Origin: Tyto alba
Taxonomy: Eukaryota > Chordata > Aves > Strigiformes > Tytonidae
Direction of reading: 5' to 3'
Assembly: GCF_018691265.1 (NCBI RefSeq)
Contig: NW_024881313.1
Coordinates: 11,050,501 to 11,114,500, forward strand
DNA length: 64,000 bases
The number at the start of each line of letters is the position of its first letter. Position 1 is the first letter of the stretch. Positions 24,806-38,065 of the stretch are shown piece by piece. A program made the translations under genes and the position numbers. Below the pieces are notes generated by a model. That model searched no databases and was not told the origin of the DNA. It worked only from the letters and a program-made list of their open reading frames with translations.

Positions 24806-26307
24806 TGCATATGTCTGAGGTCAGACTATTGTTTTAACTAGTTCTGTGTGGTAGGATCATTTTGTTCCTCACAAACTCAAGCAATACAAAACAGAAGGGG
24901 CAATGAAAACCAGAGCTCCTTCACGTGCTCAGTGGCTGCTGAGACCTCTGCCTGTCCTGGTGAAGTGCCTCTGCTGACACCGGGCAGGGGAGACTAGAAG
25001 GACTAAGGATTGCAACCTGCACAAAGGAAAAAGCTCTTTCCTCCTTTTTCCTCCCTTAAATAGCCATGCAGAACTGAAAGGCAGACAACAGCACTTGGAT
25101 AAATGATTTTATTATGCAGGATACAAGAGTAGGAAAGGGCTGAGTAAACACATGCAAAGAATAAAATTCCAAAGCTTGGTGTCATTAAGAGGCCCAGGCT
25201 CCCCACTTCATGTGTCTGTATATCATTTCCTTTTCTACAGAGGCTAAAGTCAGCACTGTGACTGTCAGTACAGGAAACTGGAACAGTCACATTGCTGGGC
25301 GATTGTTCGCAGCAGCAGAGCTTTGTCACAGAGGCAGTAGACTTCATGGAAGAAAGCTCCCAGAGCTTTTAAGAGTTTGCCAGTTGGCTAATACGGCAAC
25401 ATTGGGTTCATAGAGCTCTGATATTTTAATAAGAACTGTATCTACGTGCAGAAAGAAGGAAGGTTTTGAGAGTGCAGGATAAAGGTGTGTTTATTTTGTG
25501 CCTGATTTCTACCATACAAAGGACTTTGTGTTACTTGTGTAGTCATACAATAGTCTGGAAGGTAATAGAAAACGCCTGAATAGAAGGAAAGAGAATTGCA
25601 TTGGAACAGGAAGACAATCAATGATTCAAGTGAAATACAAAGGAAGCACTGTGAAGGCCTGGTCTGTAACCTTGACAAAGTTTTACATCATCTATATTTA
25701 ATTCAACTTCATGATTTATCTATCCTCTGAAATGAAATGGCTTCAATAATGTTACTTTTAAAACGTGTGTAAGAAAGGGGAAGGGGTTTTCCAAACTCAG
25801 TGGTAAGATATGCCTTTTCTTTTGTCTTTCATTAATATGTAGTGTGCAGTCTACAAAGACATTGAATGTGACTCTGGGTTTACCATTTTGAAGAGAGAAA
25901 TGTGATCACACAAGATTTGTCCATTCAGCCTGTTAAACCTAGTTCAAAACCATCTAGATATTAGGACACAGGTTCACTTTCAATATCTCAGGCCCCCAAC
26001 ACAAGCTCAATCCAGTAGAATTCTTTGGCTACATCTAATAAATATTTCTTGTGTATATACAGTACAGGGATAATACATGCACCTTTATACTGTGGCACCA
26101 CTTCCTCAGTACATGCATTGACTGAAACCACAGCAAATAAGCCAAAAGACAGCAAGGTGAGCTGTGTGATGGAAAGCAAAATCAAGTTAGTTTAAAATCT
26201 CTTAAAATTTTTCTATCACACAGAGATTGCCACAGTTCCTGCTTTTCTACTTTCTAAAATACTTGTCTTCTAATTATGTATTTGATGGACTCTGAAGATT
26301 AATGATT

Positions 26308-26330
26308 AAAAAAACAACAACAACAACAAA
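26308..26330. repeat. (AAC)n microsatellite
   Basis: A short A run followed by five AAC units. Confidence 0.9.
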
Positions 26331-28132
26331 CATTTTTAACAGGTTAGTGTATGCTTTCTCCATGAGCTGCTAGAGAGAGGGTGAGGAAAGAGGACATAAG
26401 TACTGCAGGGTGCCCAGCAGAAAGAAGGTTGGCAGTGTGTGTGCAGGGGATCTTTGATTTCCAGCCTGTTAATGTCTGACCTTATTTCTGCTAAATTTGT
26501 GATTTTCTGAATAGAAATATGGAAGTCAATTTGGCAGTGAATGGGAGATGGAAAAGTTGGTTCTGGTCCAAAATCAGCTTCTATATCAATTAAACATGCT
26601 GTGTAACACAGTGCAGGGATTTTGTTTAATCTATTGTAAATACAAACACCTACAGAGTTCCTCTCAGAGCTGGGATTTCAAAAGCAACTGGCCAACTCTA
26701 GTTAAAGGTGCGATGCAGGAGCCCTCCTTTCTTGGTTCAACAAGAGCAATTTGTCGGTAATGCTGCAAACAGAACTTGCATCTCACCGACTGCTATGTGA
26801 CTCCTGACCCTCACTCATTGCTGCCCTGCCCCAGCACATTTTCCAGAATGAGAAGAGACCTTTTTCCCATAGGTCTCTCAGATTTAAAGTCACTGCAAGA
26901 ACAATAAAGAGGTCTGCTCTTTCATTTGTTTTGTTCATTGAAAAGCACCATTTTCTTTGACTTATGCCTATGGGTGGCTGTGAGTTACTTTGTGCTTCAG
27001 TGAATATCTAGCCTGAATCTGTCTTCTCTACTGAGTACTTCAAGCTTAAAGAAAACCCCTGGCAGGCCATGGTGTGTGGGACTCCTGTGTTCAGTCTGCA
27101 GAATCAAATGTTTCTTGTTAAGACAAGTTTTGTTGAAAAATCAGAGCTTGCAATGTTTGTACTTTTCTACTATCCAGAGATAACAGCATGCAGATGCTAG
27201 CATGTTCCTACCTGGAAACACTGTATTACTTGGACAATACACCTAAAACATATGCCAGGTTTTGCACTGCAAAATCTAATGAAGAAAGAAAGAAGAAAAA
27301 GATGGATACCCATGGACTGTTTTTCTGAAAGACACATCCTGCAGTTCTTATTCTGTGATTTTATATGATGGGGCGAGGGAATCTCTGGGGCATGACAAAA
27401 ACATCTCTTGCCTATGTCTGAATTTTCTTCATGGAAACCAGGGCACAAAAAGAGCAATGGTAGATGATTCAGTCTTGCTCCAGCATGACACTGACCCACA
27501 CCCAGACTCGAGAAATACAGTCTTGGAATATCTAGCTGTACAGTCCTTCCTCATCAAGGAAAATCCAGTGATGACATCGCTTCTGAATCTTGTACCAGAT
27601 GTTTTTTGAAGGAAGAAACATTTGAGGAAAAGACAACTTGAAACTGATAAAATTTCATTCACATTAAATAATATTTTAATATAAATATTTGCAGAAAGCC
27701 TCATGATTTACATCACTTGTGGAAAAGCATAGACCCAAGCACCATGTTTTATTTCTTACTATAGACAGGATTAATAAAGTCTATAGTGTAGAAAGCAATG
27801 GCTATAGTTGTTACAAAATGCCGTCCCTTCCCTGAAGTGTTATCTTATTTATATAAGAAGCTACAAATTAATTTTTGCATTTAGACCAGAAATAAAGATT
27901 CTTAAAAATTTACAGTAGCATAGCTGTTTCTCAGGTTTCATCCCAAGAGTCTGGGACATGCCCACTGAAGCACATAGCTGCAGTGTCTGTATATATTACT
28001 GCGCTCACTGCTGTCTCCTCTATCTCTGCCTGAGACTGCTAAAGGCAAAATATCTGCCCACAGCTCAGCTGCTCTGTTTCATAGTTTTCACACAAATTGA
28101 CCTTTGTGGGGAGTGTAAGCTCATGTGTGAAT

Positions 28133-28173
28133 AGCAGCAGCAGCGACCTGAGCATGATCCTGCTGCTGCTGCT
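28133..28173. repeat. (AGC)4 / (GCT)4 inverted microsatellite
   Basis: AGCAGCAGCAGC (28133-28144) and GCTGCTGCTGCT (28162-28173) are perfect reverse complements separated by 17 bases, giving a 12-bp stem. A further AGCAGCTG..CTGCAGCAG arrangement follows at 28208-28232. The surrounding 150 bases are GC-richer than average. It could fold as a hairpin in RNA or single-stranded DNA. Confidence 0.9.
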
Positions 28174-29362
28174 CAAGGGCAGATGTACAAGGAAATAGGC
28201 TGAGATAGCAGCAGCTGAAAGCGCTGCAGCAGGGTGAAGGGTGAAGGTGGAAGACCACTGGGCAAAAAGCTACATGGCCACAAGAAACCAACACCCACCC
28301 CCAGCTGTGCATTATCATTGCTCTGCCAACCTGCTGCAGGAATTGCCTGTGTGAGGCCCCATAACTGGCTTCGGCTTCAGAGAACAAAGGTTAGCCACAA
28401 TCTGATATTTAAACAGCTTAATCTTAAAGATAAATTCTAACTCAGGTGGTTTAAGGAGACCTTGTACAGGAACCTCTGTAAAGAGATCTGAGAGAGAGAA
28501 AACAGGACCCCTGAGAAATTTCTGCAAAAGGATGTCTATCCACACAGCACTAAACCTGTCTAGGAACAGATTCCGATAGAATGAAAGAAATGTGGCTACT
28601 ACTTTGCTGATGTGAAGCACTGCAGGCTTGTAGTATTTCTGGTTATCTAGCAAGCATTTTATTATGTAGGAACTATGGTAAAGCAAAACCCTATGACAAA
28701 TGGAATACTAAAAATGCATAATAACAGTTCTGCGAAGGAAGGAATGAGTTTTCAATTTTTTATTTTTCTTTTTTTTTTTAATTCTTCCTCAGATGATTGA
28801 ATCAGCTGGAATAGTTTACTCTGGAAGGAAGTCCTGCAGAAGGTCCACATTCGGAGCAGGGCCAAATTAAAGTTGGATCTAACCTGCACATTAGAACAGG
28901 TTGTTCAGCTATTACTAATAGCTAACAAATCTGAAAAGAAATTTTTTGAACAGCTGTTTTCTATGGGTCAGCTTTCTCATCCTTTAAATACAAATAAATG
29001 TTCACTGTTCATCTCATTTTATTTCACAGCAGAATGAAGAGACCAAATTTTATACACCTGATATTACTATGAGTTTGACCTTACAAAAGAAGAGTCCTGT
29101 AAGAACTAGGTTGGGAGAGCAATGTGTATGCCCATCCCAACTTTAAAGTATAGTGAGTAAAAAACATCTTACGTTGAGGTAACTTGCAGCATGCAGCTCT
29201 GCTTGAGATAGATCTCAGCAAGTGTCTCTCACAGCACAGCTAAAGCACCTCGTCATGGAATGACTCACAGCATTAGGTAAACTGAGGTAAAAATATGGCT
29301 TCTTTAGCATTTAATTAAAGGTCTTAAATTAAAGAAAAACTTATAGAAAAATGCTTTAAATT

Positions 29363-29381
29363 AAAAAAAAAAAAAAAAAAA
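29363..29381. repeat. Poly(A) run of 19
   Basis: Homopolymer following an AT-rich patch in which AATTAAAG-like words recur (29310-29362). Confidence 0.9.
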
Positions 29382-29866
29382 GAAAACAATTCTGTAGCAC
29401 ATGGAGAAACAAGAAGAGACCTGCCTCAGCAACTCTGCTTAAGCATCTTAGACTGCATCTGCTCTGTTTTCTCTGACATCACTATGCAAATAGAAATTCA
29501 TTCAGTGTAATTTATGCTCTCAGTTACTAGGTCAAAAAAAGTCAACAGAAAAAGACATGTTAGGAAAACTCTTGTGTTTGATGATAAGCTTCATTGAATT
29601 CACTGGGATCCTTAAGAAAGAAAAACTGTTCAGTGTCATGCAGACCATGGGCACACCTGGACAAGTCTGGGGACTACTGGAGAAAAATAAAGGTGGAGAA
29701 GTCATGCTTCCATGGCTGACTGACAACAAACAAAAGAAAATACAGGGAGATATTTGCAGCCTCAGTGCATCAAAGCAGGTTTGGCACTGTGTGTGAGATC
29801 CTATTTTTAGACCAATGCTTCCATCTCAGAAGTAGAAACTCTTATTTTTATTAGGCTAGTATTTGG

Positions 29867-29909
29867 AAAAAAAAAAAAAAAAAAAAACACCTTCTTAAAA
29901 AAAAAAAAA
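29867..29909. repeat. Two adjacent A runs
   Basis: A21 (29867-29887) and A13 (29897-29909) separated by CACCTTCTT, followed by an ACAAACAAACAA patch. Low complexity. Confidence 0.9.
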
Positions 29910-32090
29910 CACAAACAAACAATTAAAAGCATATCTGTGTAAAAATAATTGTATTACTGAATGAAACATTTTTTTTTCTTTATTTATTTCTCACCAGTCT
30001 GAATTATTTAGCAACAGCCTCTAGCTCTTTTAAACCCTCTACCTCTCTGAGTTGCTCATAATGGGCAATATTTCTGGTTCTCCAGCTGCAATTAAGAATG
30101 TTATTCTTCCCAAAAGAAAGGGAAACAGCTGTGTTTGTATCATTTTATGTTAACCCCATAGCAGCTGGATCACAGAACTAGAAAAAGAGCCTAGCAACTC
30201 TAAAGGACTCAAGAGAATTAGTGCCCAGAGAGCAAAAAATACTGACAAGATTTAGATACATAACTGTATCAGGCTGTTTTGAAAAATACCATGTTTTTAG
30301 GGGTGATTCTCCTGCCATCATGTATGGTATGCTATGATAAATCAGCTTTACAAGCACATCTGAGAAATTATATACAACTAAATTATATGGCATGGACTGA
30401 AACCACAATGTCAAAACTTCAGAGGTTTTTTTGTAAAATGCAGTTATATTTTTCTCCCAGAGGACTATTTAACTCCTTTCTCCAGCAAGTCTTAGGTTTC
30501 TGGACAGAAAGGCTCTGAAAAATCTTTCTGGGAAGGCTTAAGGAGTGCTCTGTTAGCCCTCTGCTACCAATCCGAGCCCTCTGAGGGAAACCCTGCCTGG
30601 CCCCGGGAAGAAGTGGTTCAGCCACAGCACGGGTTACGTCCTGCAAGGACGGCAAAAACATCCGGCACAAGGGAGGTAACAGCTTAAATCACAGCAGCTC
30701 TTTTCTTCACTGCACATGGCCTGGAAGCTGCACGCTTATGAAGACCACACCTACTCCAGCCAAGACAACCTGTCAGATTATCTTGAGTAGAAACTTTATG
30801 CTTTGGTAGTCCTGAATGAGTCTGGTTTGATGGCTCATAAGGCATAGTGTAAGCACTGATGATTATCCCGATACTTTGATGCTTTCTCATATGTCAGCAA
30901 GGTTCACTAGGCCCTTGAAAAGTAGCTTGATGTTTAAACTGCTCACATTTATGCCTTCTGATGTTTAGCTTCCTGTAACAGTGACCTTAACGGTGATTTT
31001 TAACTTATATTTTAGCATTATTTTATTCGTTGTCACCTATGAATTACCACTCATCTCAGTTTTGACAGAATTCTTGGAAAGCTATTTCTGAAGGAAAATA
31101 CACATTTCAATGGCTTTAAATTAAACTGCAGTTCAGAATAATATACAGAAGCTTTTTGGCACAGTGCACTCTGCCAAATTAAATAACAAAAAGTTTGGGG
31201 GTTTTATTTAGTCATTGGCTGACAGAGTTCTGAAAATCTCTTACAAAAGATCATCAGAATGACCCCTATAATGCAATTTTATATTTAAATAGCTTCCAGG
31301 TTAAATAAAAAAATCCCTCTGCCTGCTCCCTGAAAGCACGCTCAGAACAGAAATCTCCTCCATATAGCTACAAAGCTACATTCTCTACAGTCCTTGTCCT
31401 AAAAGCAGTTTATTCCTTCCTGAGCCAGCAGCTAGCTGGTACACAGTTCTGCCTCTCCTGCAGCAGGATTTACACCCGCAGTGGAAAGAGATATAAGTGG
31501 CTCTATCAGATGCACATCTGGAGAGATCTTGCCTGCTGTGCGTGCACCAGAAAGCATGAGGGTGTCCAGGCTGAATGTATGGTGATGTCAATACCCAAAA
31601 AAATACATACTTTGCCAGAGTAGTGACTTCATATGAAACTAAACCTTTGCTTTTGATAAAGCAGCAGGGAACATATTGTTTCATTGCGTGTTAAGAAGGG
31701 CAGGCATTTCAAGACAACACCTCTGAGATTTTTTTAACTTTTTTTTTCACTCTCATTAATGATTAGGCTGAACTGAAGCACCATAATTCTGTTTCCTATA
31801 TCTTCCTCTACTCATAAGTTTAAAAAAAACCAAAACATTTTATAAGTCTAACAACTACAAAAACCTGTATATTTATTTTTGCACTGGGAATTTTACACAC
31901 TACAACAACACATAATTGTGTGGCAGCTGGTAGAAAATTATGGCAATATTGAGATATTATTAGAAAGGGGTATAGGGCACACCTTCACTTTTATGCTAAA
32001 CATAAATTAGACTAGAAATTATTTCTGATGCTAATAATTTTTCTAATTATTTTTACATTCAAGCATTTATTAGTTTTGTTTGCACTATAC

Positions 32091-32108
32091 AAAAAAAAAA
32101 AAAAAAAA
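32091..32108. repeat. Poly(A) run of 18
   Basis: Homopolymer followed by a short ACCAAAACAAAAC tail. No transcript-like sequence precedes it. Confidence 0.9.
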
Positions 32109-35082
32109 CCAAAACAAAACATTATTCATCATCATGTAGGCTTGAATAAAAGTATGCAATATATATTGTTCTTTTCCCAGCACTACTAATATACAGGCAG
32201 TATGTGAGATAGGTCGGCTCAGGAATATCCATTTAGTTCTTTGGAATGTGCCACAGGGTCAGGAAGTACACAAAGGAAAGTAGTTTGTGGATGTGATTTA
32301 ACATTTGTAAACCCAGTGCACTCATCTGCCTGCATTGTTCTCATGTTTTAAATGTTTGTCATACATATTGCACCAACACCCAGAAGCCCCAGACATGCAC
32401 CAGGACTAAGTGCTATACTTGCACAAACCAACCAGTGGCCCTTATTTCAAAGACTAAGTCTAGAGCTGGACTTCTAGATAAAAAAATTGCTTGCTTTCCC
32501 TTGCTCCCCACCCACCCCAATGTTAAGTCTCAGTTGTTCAGTGAACAGTTCCAGGGAGGTCTATTTTCAGGATACTTCAGCAGCTTGGAGGTAGGACTTG
32601 GACTATATTATTCTAGGCCTGTCTTTCTTTGCTTCCAGCCAACACACAGCTGTGAGACAATTGATCTACTTTCATAAAATTAGCCAGTACACAGTACTGT
32701 TTCTAGCAACAGTCCCACACAATGTCATTGAACAGCCAGTGGATACTCACTTGCTCATCCCAAAATACCCCAAAGATTCAAGGAGTTAGTTGTTATGAAT
32801 GTCAAGAAAGAGAGTTAGCCACCGTGTGCACCAGGGAAGGTAGTCTTTACCGAAGAGCGCAAGAGAAAGACTAGCTTATTTGACGTCAGATCATAAAATC
32901 ACAAGGACAATATCAGGGCAAAGATAGCCATGAACATTTTTCAACACCTTAGCCGTTTTCCAGTTGTCACATTTCCATGTGGGAATATTACAACGCTGCT
33001 ATCCAAAATCCGTTGCACAGACTGCCTGACTGAGAACGCTGTTCTGTTGGGCTTTGTCATAGAGTAAGAACAAAGACTGGACACTCTAAAGTAACTTTCC
33101 CTCCATGCCTAGAAGGTATTGCTGGCTAAGCCAGGTGACATCACATGATGCAAGTGCTCTTGGTCACACAGACAGTAGTCTGTTAACATTCAAATCCACT
33201 TCTCTAGTCTTTCATAATTCTTTTATTTTCTTGGGTCTGTGCCTACACCGATATCATTTAAGATCAGATCACATAGTCATGGCAAGCAGGGCACTTCAGC
33301 CCAGTCCACTAACTGAACCTTTGACACCGCTTCTGAACACTTAAAGACACAAAAGAAAAAGATGACAAAGGAGACAAAGGCAAGGCTGGAACTCACTGGA
33401 TATTTTTTGAGATAAAGGGATGGTAAAAACAGTTTGACTGCATTTTAAAAGTACTACTTGCCAGGTTCAAAATCTCCATTTTCCTCCAAAGTCAAACTCA
33501 TCTACTGGCTGTAAGAACTTAAGATCGATCTTAAACTGTCCAGCTACCTGACAGCACAGATCTTCCATCCTCTAAATAACTAAATAAATGTTAGAAAGAT
33601 AAATTATATTTTGACTGGAACATCTATATATGGATACATCTTATTATAACTCAAACGCTATCATCCATTTAAAAGGTAGATTTAATAATCAGAAATAATG
33701 CACTAAGTATAATGGAAGCTACTGAGAACTTAATCCAGCACTGATGAGATTTCCAGTATAGACTCCCAGTCCATGAAATGTCTGGTTTTCTTAGCATGCA
33801 GTAACAGCTCTCGGAGAAATACATAAACTCCCTAGCTTCCCCAAAGCATAAGCAGATGGATGAAATAATAGTGAAACACTTTGACATAGCTCATCTCTTT
33901 CTGTGTGATTTAAAATGAACAACAGACTGCATTTTTCATGTCAGTGAAGATTTGGTTAGTATTATCCTTGGGTTTGTGCTTACTTTCTGACATCTTTTCT
34001 ATACAATTTTGTCATTCTTCACTCAGGACGTGAATATCATGTACATTTCTATACTATATATGAACTGTAGAACCTGTGCCTGGAATATATATTTACAGCT
34101 AGGCCCAAAAATGTCATATTTTCCACTGAAGCTGCAGAACATTTTCTAATGGCTTTTTGGCAAAGGGAAAACTTGAACAGTTTAAGACCAGTGCCACTGT
34201 CCTGTGAAAGGGCACACATTTCTTACAGGGTCTGGCAGAATACCCATAAACTCCTCTTCACAGTCTGGTCTTTTTCCACTTTAAAAGAACAGAAAGAAAA
34301 TACATACACAGAATATCAAATTTAAAAGTCTCTTGATGAGTGTATAAAGATATGTATACCTTCACTTACATATGAATACATGGTTGCACAAGCTCTATAG
34401 AGTACCATAATCAACTGCAGAGTCAAGTAACATTTCAAATTAATAAACACCAGAATATTTATTGTTCACTAGTATTTAATTTAAAATTGTATTATTGTTG
34501 CATTAACTGATGTGAACCTTTCATAGTAAGCTATACAAAGCTGATTGGGAACATGCAATATAGATACGTGGCAATAATCTGTATGAATTACTCTCTTAGT
34601 TCTCTTCAAGTCTCACTCTGTTTTAACCTTGATGTCACAAAAAAGGCTACTTTGAGAAAAATATTATATATCAGAACAAGTATTTATTGCAATTGATTCA
34701 GGGAACAGAAAACTAGAGAACTGTGGGTCGAAGAATATTTTTGAGAATACAGAACTGTCAAATGAGATGATAGCAATTAATTAAATATAATTGAACTGAC
34801 ACTGTAATTTTAATATTTACCCAGTCATAATTAAAATCTAAGTACTAATAAAGCAATCAAAAAAAAATTTATTTTTCATAATTATGGAAATAGTTCCAAC
34901 CTCACATCTGCCAGCAATAGGATTTTTCCATACATTTCCAACAAGTTAAGCACAACTTACTATCCTAACAAACTTACCAGTTTAAAATTACTTAGGTTAA
35001 GCCTTGAAAACACTTGTGGAAGTAAAAATAAATAAGCCTTAAAGTTTTTTTATGAAACAAAATTTTTGAAAAACAATAAAAG

Positions 35083-35117
35083 AAAAAAAAAAAAACAACA
35101 ACAACAACAAACAAACA
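35083..35117. repeat. A13 and (AAC)n microsatellite
   Basis: A run of 13 A leads into about five AAC units and two AAAC units. Confidence 0.9.
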
Positions 35118-36408
35118 GAAGGGCCTAAAGCACAAGCAGACTGAGCAGGCACTTAAACCATGTGCACAAAACACTGACTAATGACACTGCATGTCCTTGA
35201 GGAAGAACGTGGGAATTGCAATAAGAGCAGCAATAACATTCAAAGGAAGCTGCTGGTCTGAGAAGCAGTGAGGAAAGTAGTATGGGACTGGGTGAGAATT
35301 ATGAGAAAAACATGGTCTTTGATTCCTGATGTTTTCAGTCAAATATGAGATTACCCATATTTTGCAACCTCAGAGGAACTATATAAAAGAAATACCTGCC
35401 ATTATCACTATTGATTTATCCTTGCAACCAACACAGAAGCCATAAATAAGGTTATACGATTAAATAAGAAGTTCTGTGAAACTAGATTGAAGCCTCATTA
35501 CAAGACTGGTTCCCTATGTATTTGCAGTTCACAGATGGCTGATTTAGCTATTGAAGAGAGGCAAGCCTCAATTAAGCTTTTCTTGTGGCTGAGTTATAGG
35601 ATTTGTCTATTCTTCCTAGAGATGTGCTTTTCCAAATCTTCAAAGGACCTAAATTACATCTGCGAACTCAACAACCTCTTTGAAACCAGCTGAACTCAAC
35701 AACGCTCAAAACTGACTCGAGTACACCCACGCACAGTGTGAATTTTTAACACATCTTTCTTTGACCTTATAAACTTGGTAAGGCTTGAGTTTTTCTGGCT
35801 GCAGAAAAACACTCAAAAATATGTTGGATAAGGTGAAAATTTACAAGAGGATTAAAGAGGAACTTGTCTTCATATGATTTCTCACAATTTTTGGAGTCTA
35901 CTTTCCTGCACACTGACCATGAACAGTATTGCAGTCATATCACTCACTTCCTTCTGTCCTATCATCTTCAGGTTTCCATTCTCTGTAGCATATCTATCTT
36001 ATTCGCTCTCAAGAATATTCATATGCTTCTGCTAAATTAGGTTGTAAATGTTACTGATTGCTGAAATCTGAAGAACATTACACAGGGACAGACAAGCCTT
36101 TATCTGAGTATGGCAGCTCTTCGATGCTTTTGCACACCAGAGGAAACATTTCTTCGAACACTGGTATGCCTCCCCTTTCCTTCATCTCCCTTCTTCACTG
36201 GACAGACCTCCACACACTGCCTTCCTTTCACTGCCTCTGAAAGACTCAACCTGTAGATACTCCAATCTAGCAACTGGCATGTATAACCAGTGACTATTAC
36301 ATTAAGCATAAATATACCACTGCTACCTTTAGCAATCTGCCTGCTACCTCATGCTTGTTTTAACTAGCTCCTCTTTATCTTTAGTTTGGAAAGAATTTCA
36401 GGCAGGCA

Positions 36409-36426
36409 CTTTCTTTTCTTTTCTTT
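36409..36426. repeat. (TTTTC)3 microsatellite
   Basis: Three to four near-perfect TTTTC units. Confidence 0.8.
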
Positions 36427-38030
36427 GCCTGTAAGGTGTTTAGCTCAGTAGGACTAAGTATGTGAATGAGTTTTCCACTGCTACCACAATATAAAATTAT
36501 AATAATCGTTCCTTGCAATTTCAGATCTCATCTACTCTGAACACAGTCAAGTAACAATTAGCCTAAATATACTGACCAGCAGTAATTCTTTCCTTACTGA
36601 ACTGTATACAATCACTGGCTGTAAAACATATAAGATATCTGGCCATTAATTTAATTTGTTTCTTACTTCATGGATCACTGTGGCAGCAGATGGATTTGGT
36701 ACAGTTATTAACTATAAAATAATATGCTAAATATGTAAGACTTGCCATCTTTGTCATCTGAGATATTCTTCAGCCATACAAGTAATCCAAAATATAAACA
36801 AATACGTAGTCAATGGCTAGCTAATTTAGGAAGCACCCAGGCTTCCTCAAGCAGCAGGCAGTTGTGTAACATCCACTTTTTGCCCTGGAAGGAATGCTCC
36901 CCTGGCCAGCAGACTCCAAACCATACCACATGGTTCAGCAGCAGCTGTTGTTGTGAGACTCTCACAGGAAAAATCCCCCAAATCTCTTCCCACTAGTTTG
37001 GCCATACACCTGCATGTTTCTGCATCTGCCAAGAAGTTCAGTGTCACAATCCTGATTAGCATGGGTCAAAAAACCCCAAACTGTAAAAGACAACCAAATA
37101 AACAATTCTCAAAGGTCTATGATCTACACAAACCAGGAATTGCCTACACTTTAGCCAAGACTGAACCTGAATTCTGAGAGTAGGAAGGTTTGCTAGGTGT
37201 AAGGAGTACAATTGGAAGAAAATGTTTACACCTTGCAAGCTAGCCAAATTACCTGCCTTCTGCAGGCAATACTTTATTGAGTATAAATATATTCCCACTG
37301 AAGCTGCTGAATGTATAGAAGTCAGCACTTTCTGAATTAAAAAGGTTTCAGTGGGGAAAAAAAAATTCAGCTGTGTGTTTCCTCTCTGCCACTCCCCCCC
37401 CCAAAAAATCAACAAATGAACAAACAGAATACTATAATGGATTACTTTAATTGCCAAATCTAGACATTTTAGGACTTAATGAGTAGTAGACAGTTTGAGA
37501 TCCTTCATGAGAGAAGAGCAACCTGTTATCAAATCTAAGATACATGTATATATATATTTTATAGAATCTGTGGGAAGTTAGGTTTAAGTCTGGTTTAACT
37601 GGAAGATAATTAGTTATCTGATTTGTTACATAGCATTCTCTGTTTTGAGATCTGCTTTTCTTTAAAATATATTAATTCATATAAACAATTATTTGGTCTG
37701 TAAGTTCCACCGAGTCATGAAGTACCATCTGCTTCATCTCTAGAGACAAAAACAGTCATCTTGGCATGGTTTTCATTTGCCATGGTATCAATGGCTGGTG
37801 CACACAATCTGGTGTAATACTGATCTCAGGTGATTTCATGTCAGGAAAAATGTGTTCATTAGAGGCTTCAAAGACAAAGCACTAAAGACACACCGGTAAG
37901 AGGGTATTACAGCCACTGATGCATGGTTCCTGAGCAAAAACCTAATGAACAGGGTATTTGCCAATAATGTTTGCATGCCTTGTCTCTTTATTCTCCTTGT
38001 GAGGTCTGAGAAAAACTGCAGTCCTTATAC

Positions 38031-38065
38031 AAAACAAAAAAAAACAAAAAAAAAAAAAAAAAAAA
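38031..38065. repeat. A-rich tract
   Basis: Three A runs with two single C interruptions, the last about 21 A long. Confidence 0.9.

Larger units (their letters stand above)
20426..28130. other. Unique AT-rich DNA, no gene seen
   Basis: About 7.7 kb without a supportable gene. The longest frames (108-114 codons, at 20878-21204 and 25003-25347 minus) have no recognisable domain. The homopolymers at 22.4 and 24.8 kb and a possible old repeat at 23.5 kb are listed separately. No RNA gene was recognised. Confidence 0.6.

Noticed and set aside
32881..32888. Perfect cyclic-AMP response element TGACGTCA
   Set aside because: A single 8-bp site is expected about once in a window this size, and no promoter or companion sites lie nearby.
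37056..37457. 133-codon minus frame
   Set aside because: It crosses a C9 run and A7 runs, and no domain is visible. A 54-nt splice-like piece inside (near 37256-37309) has only a modest donor.
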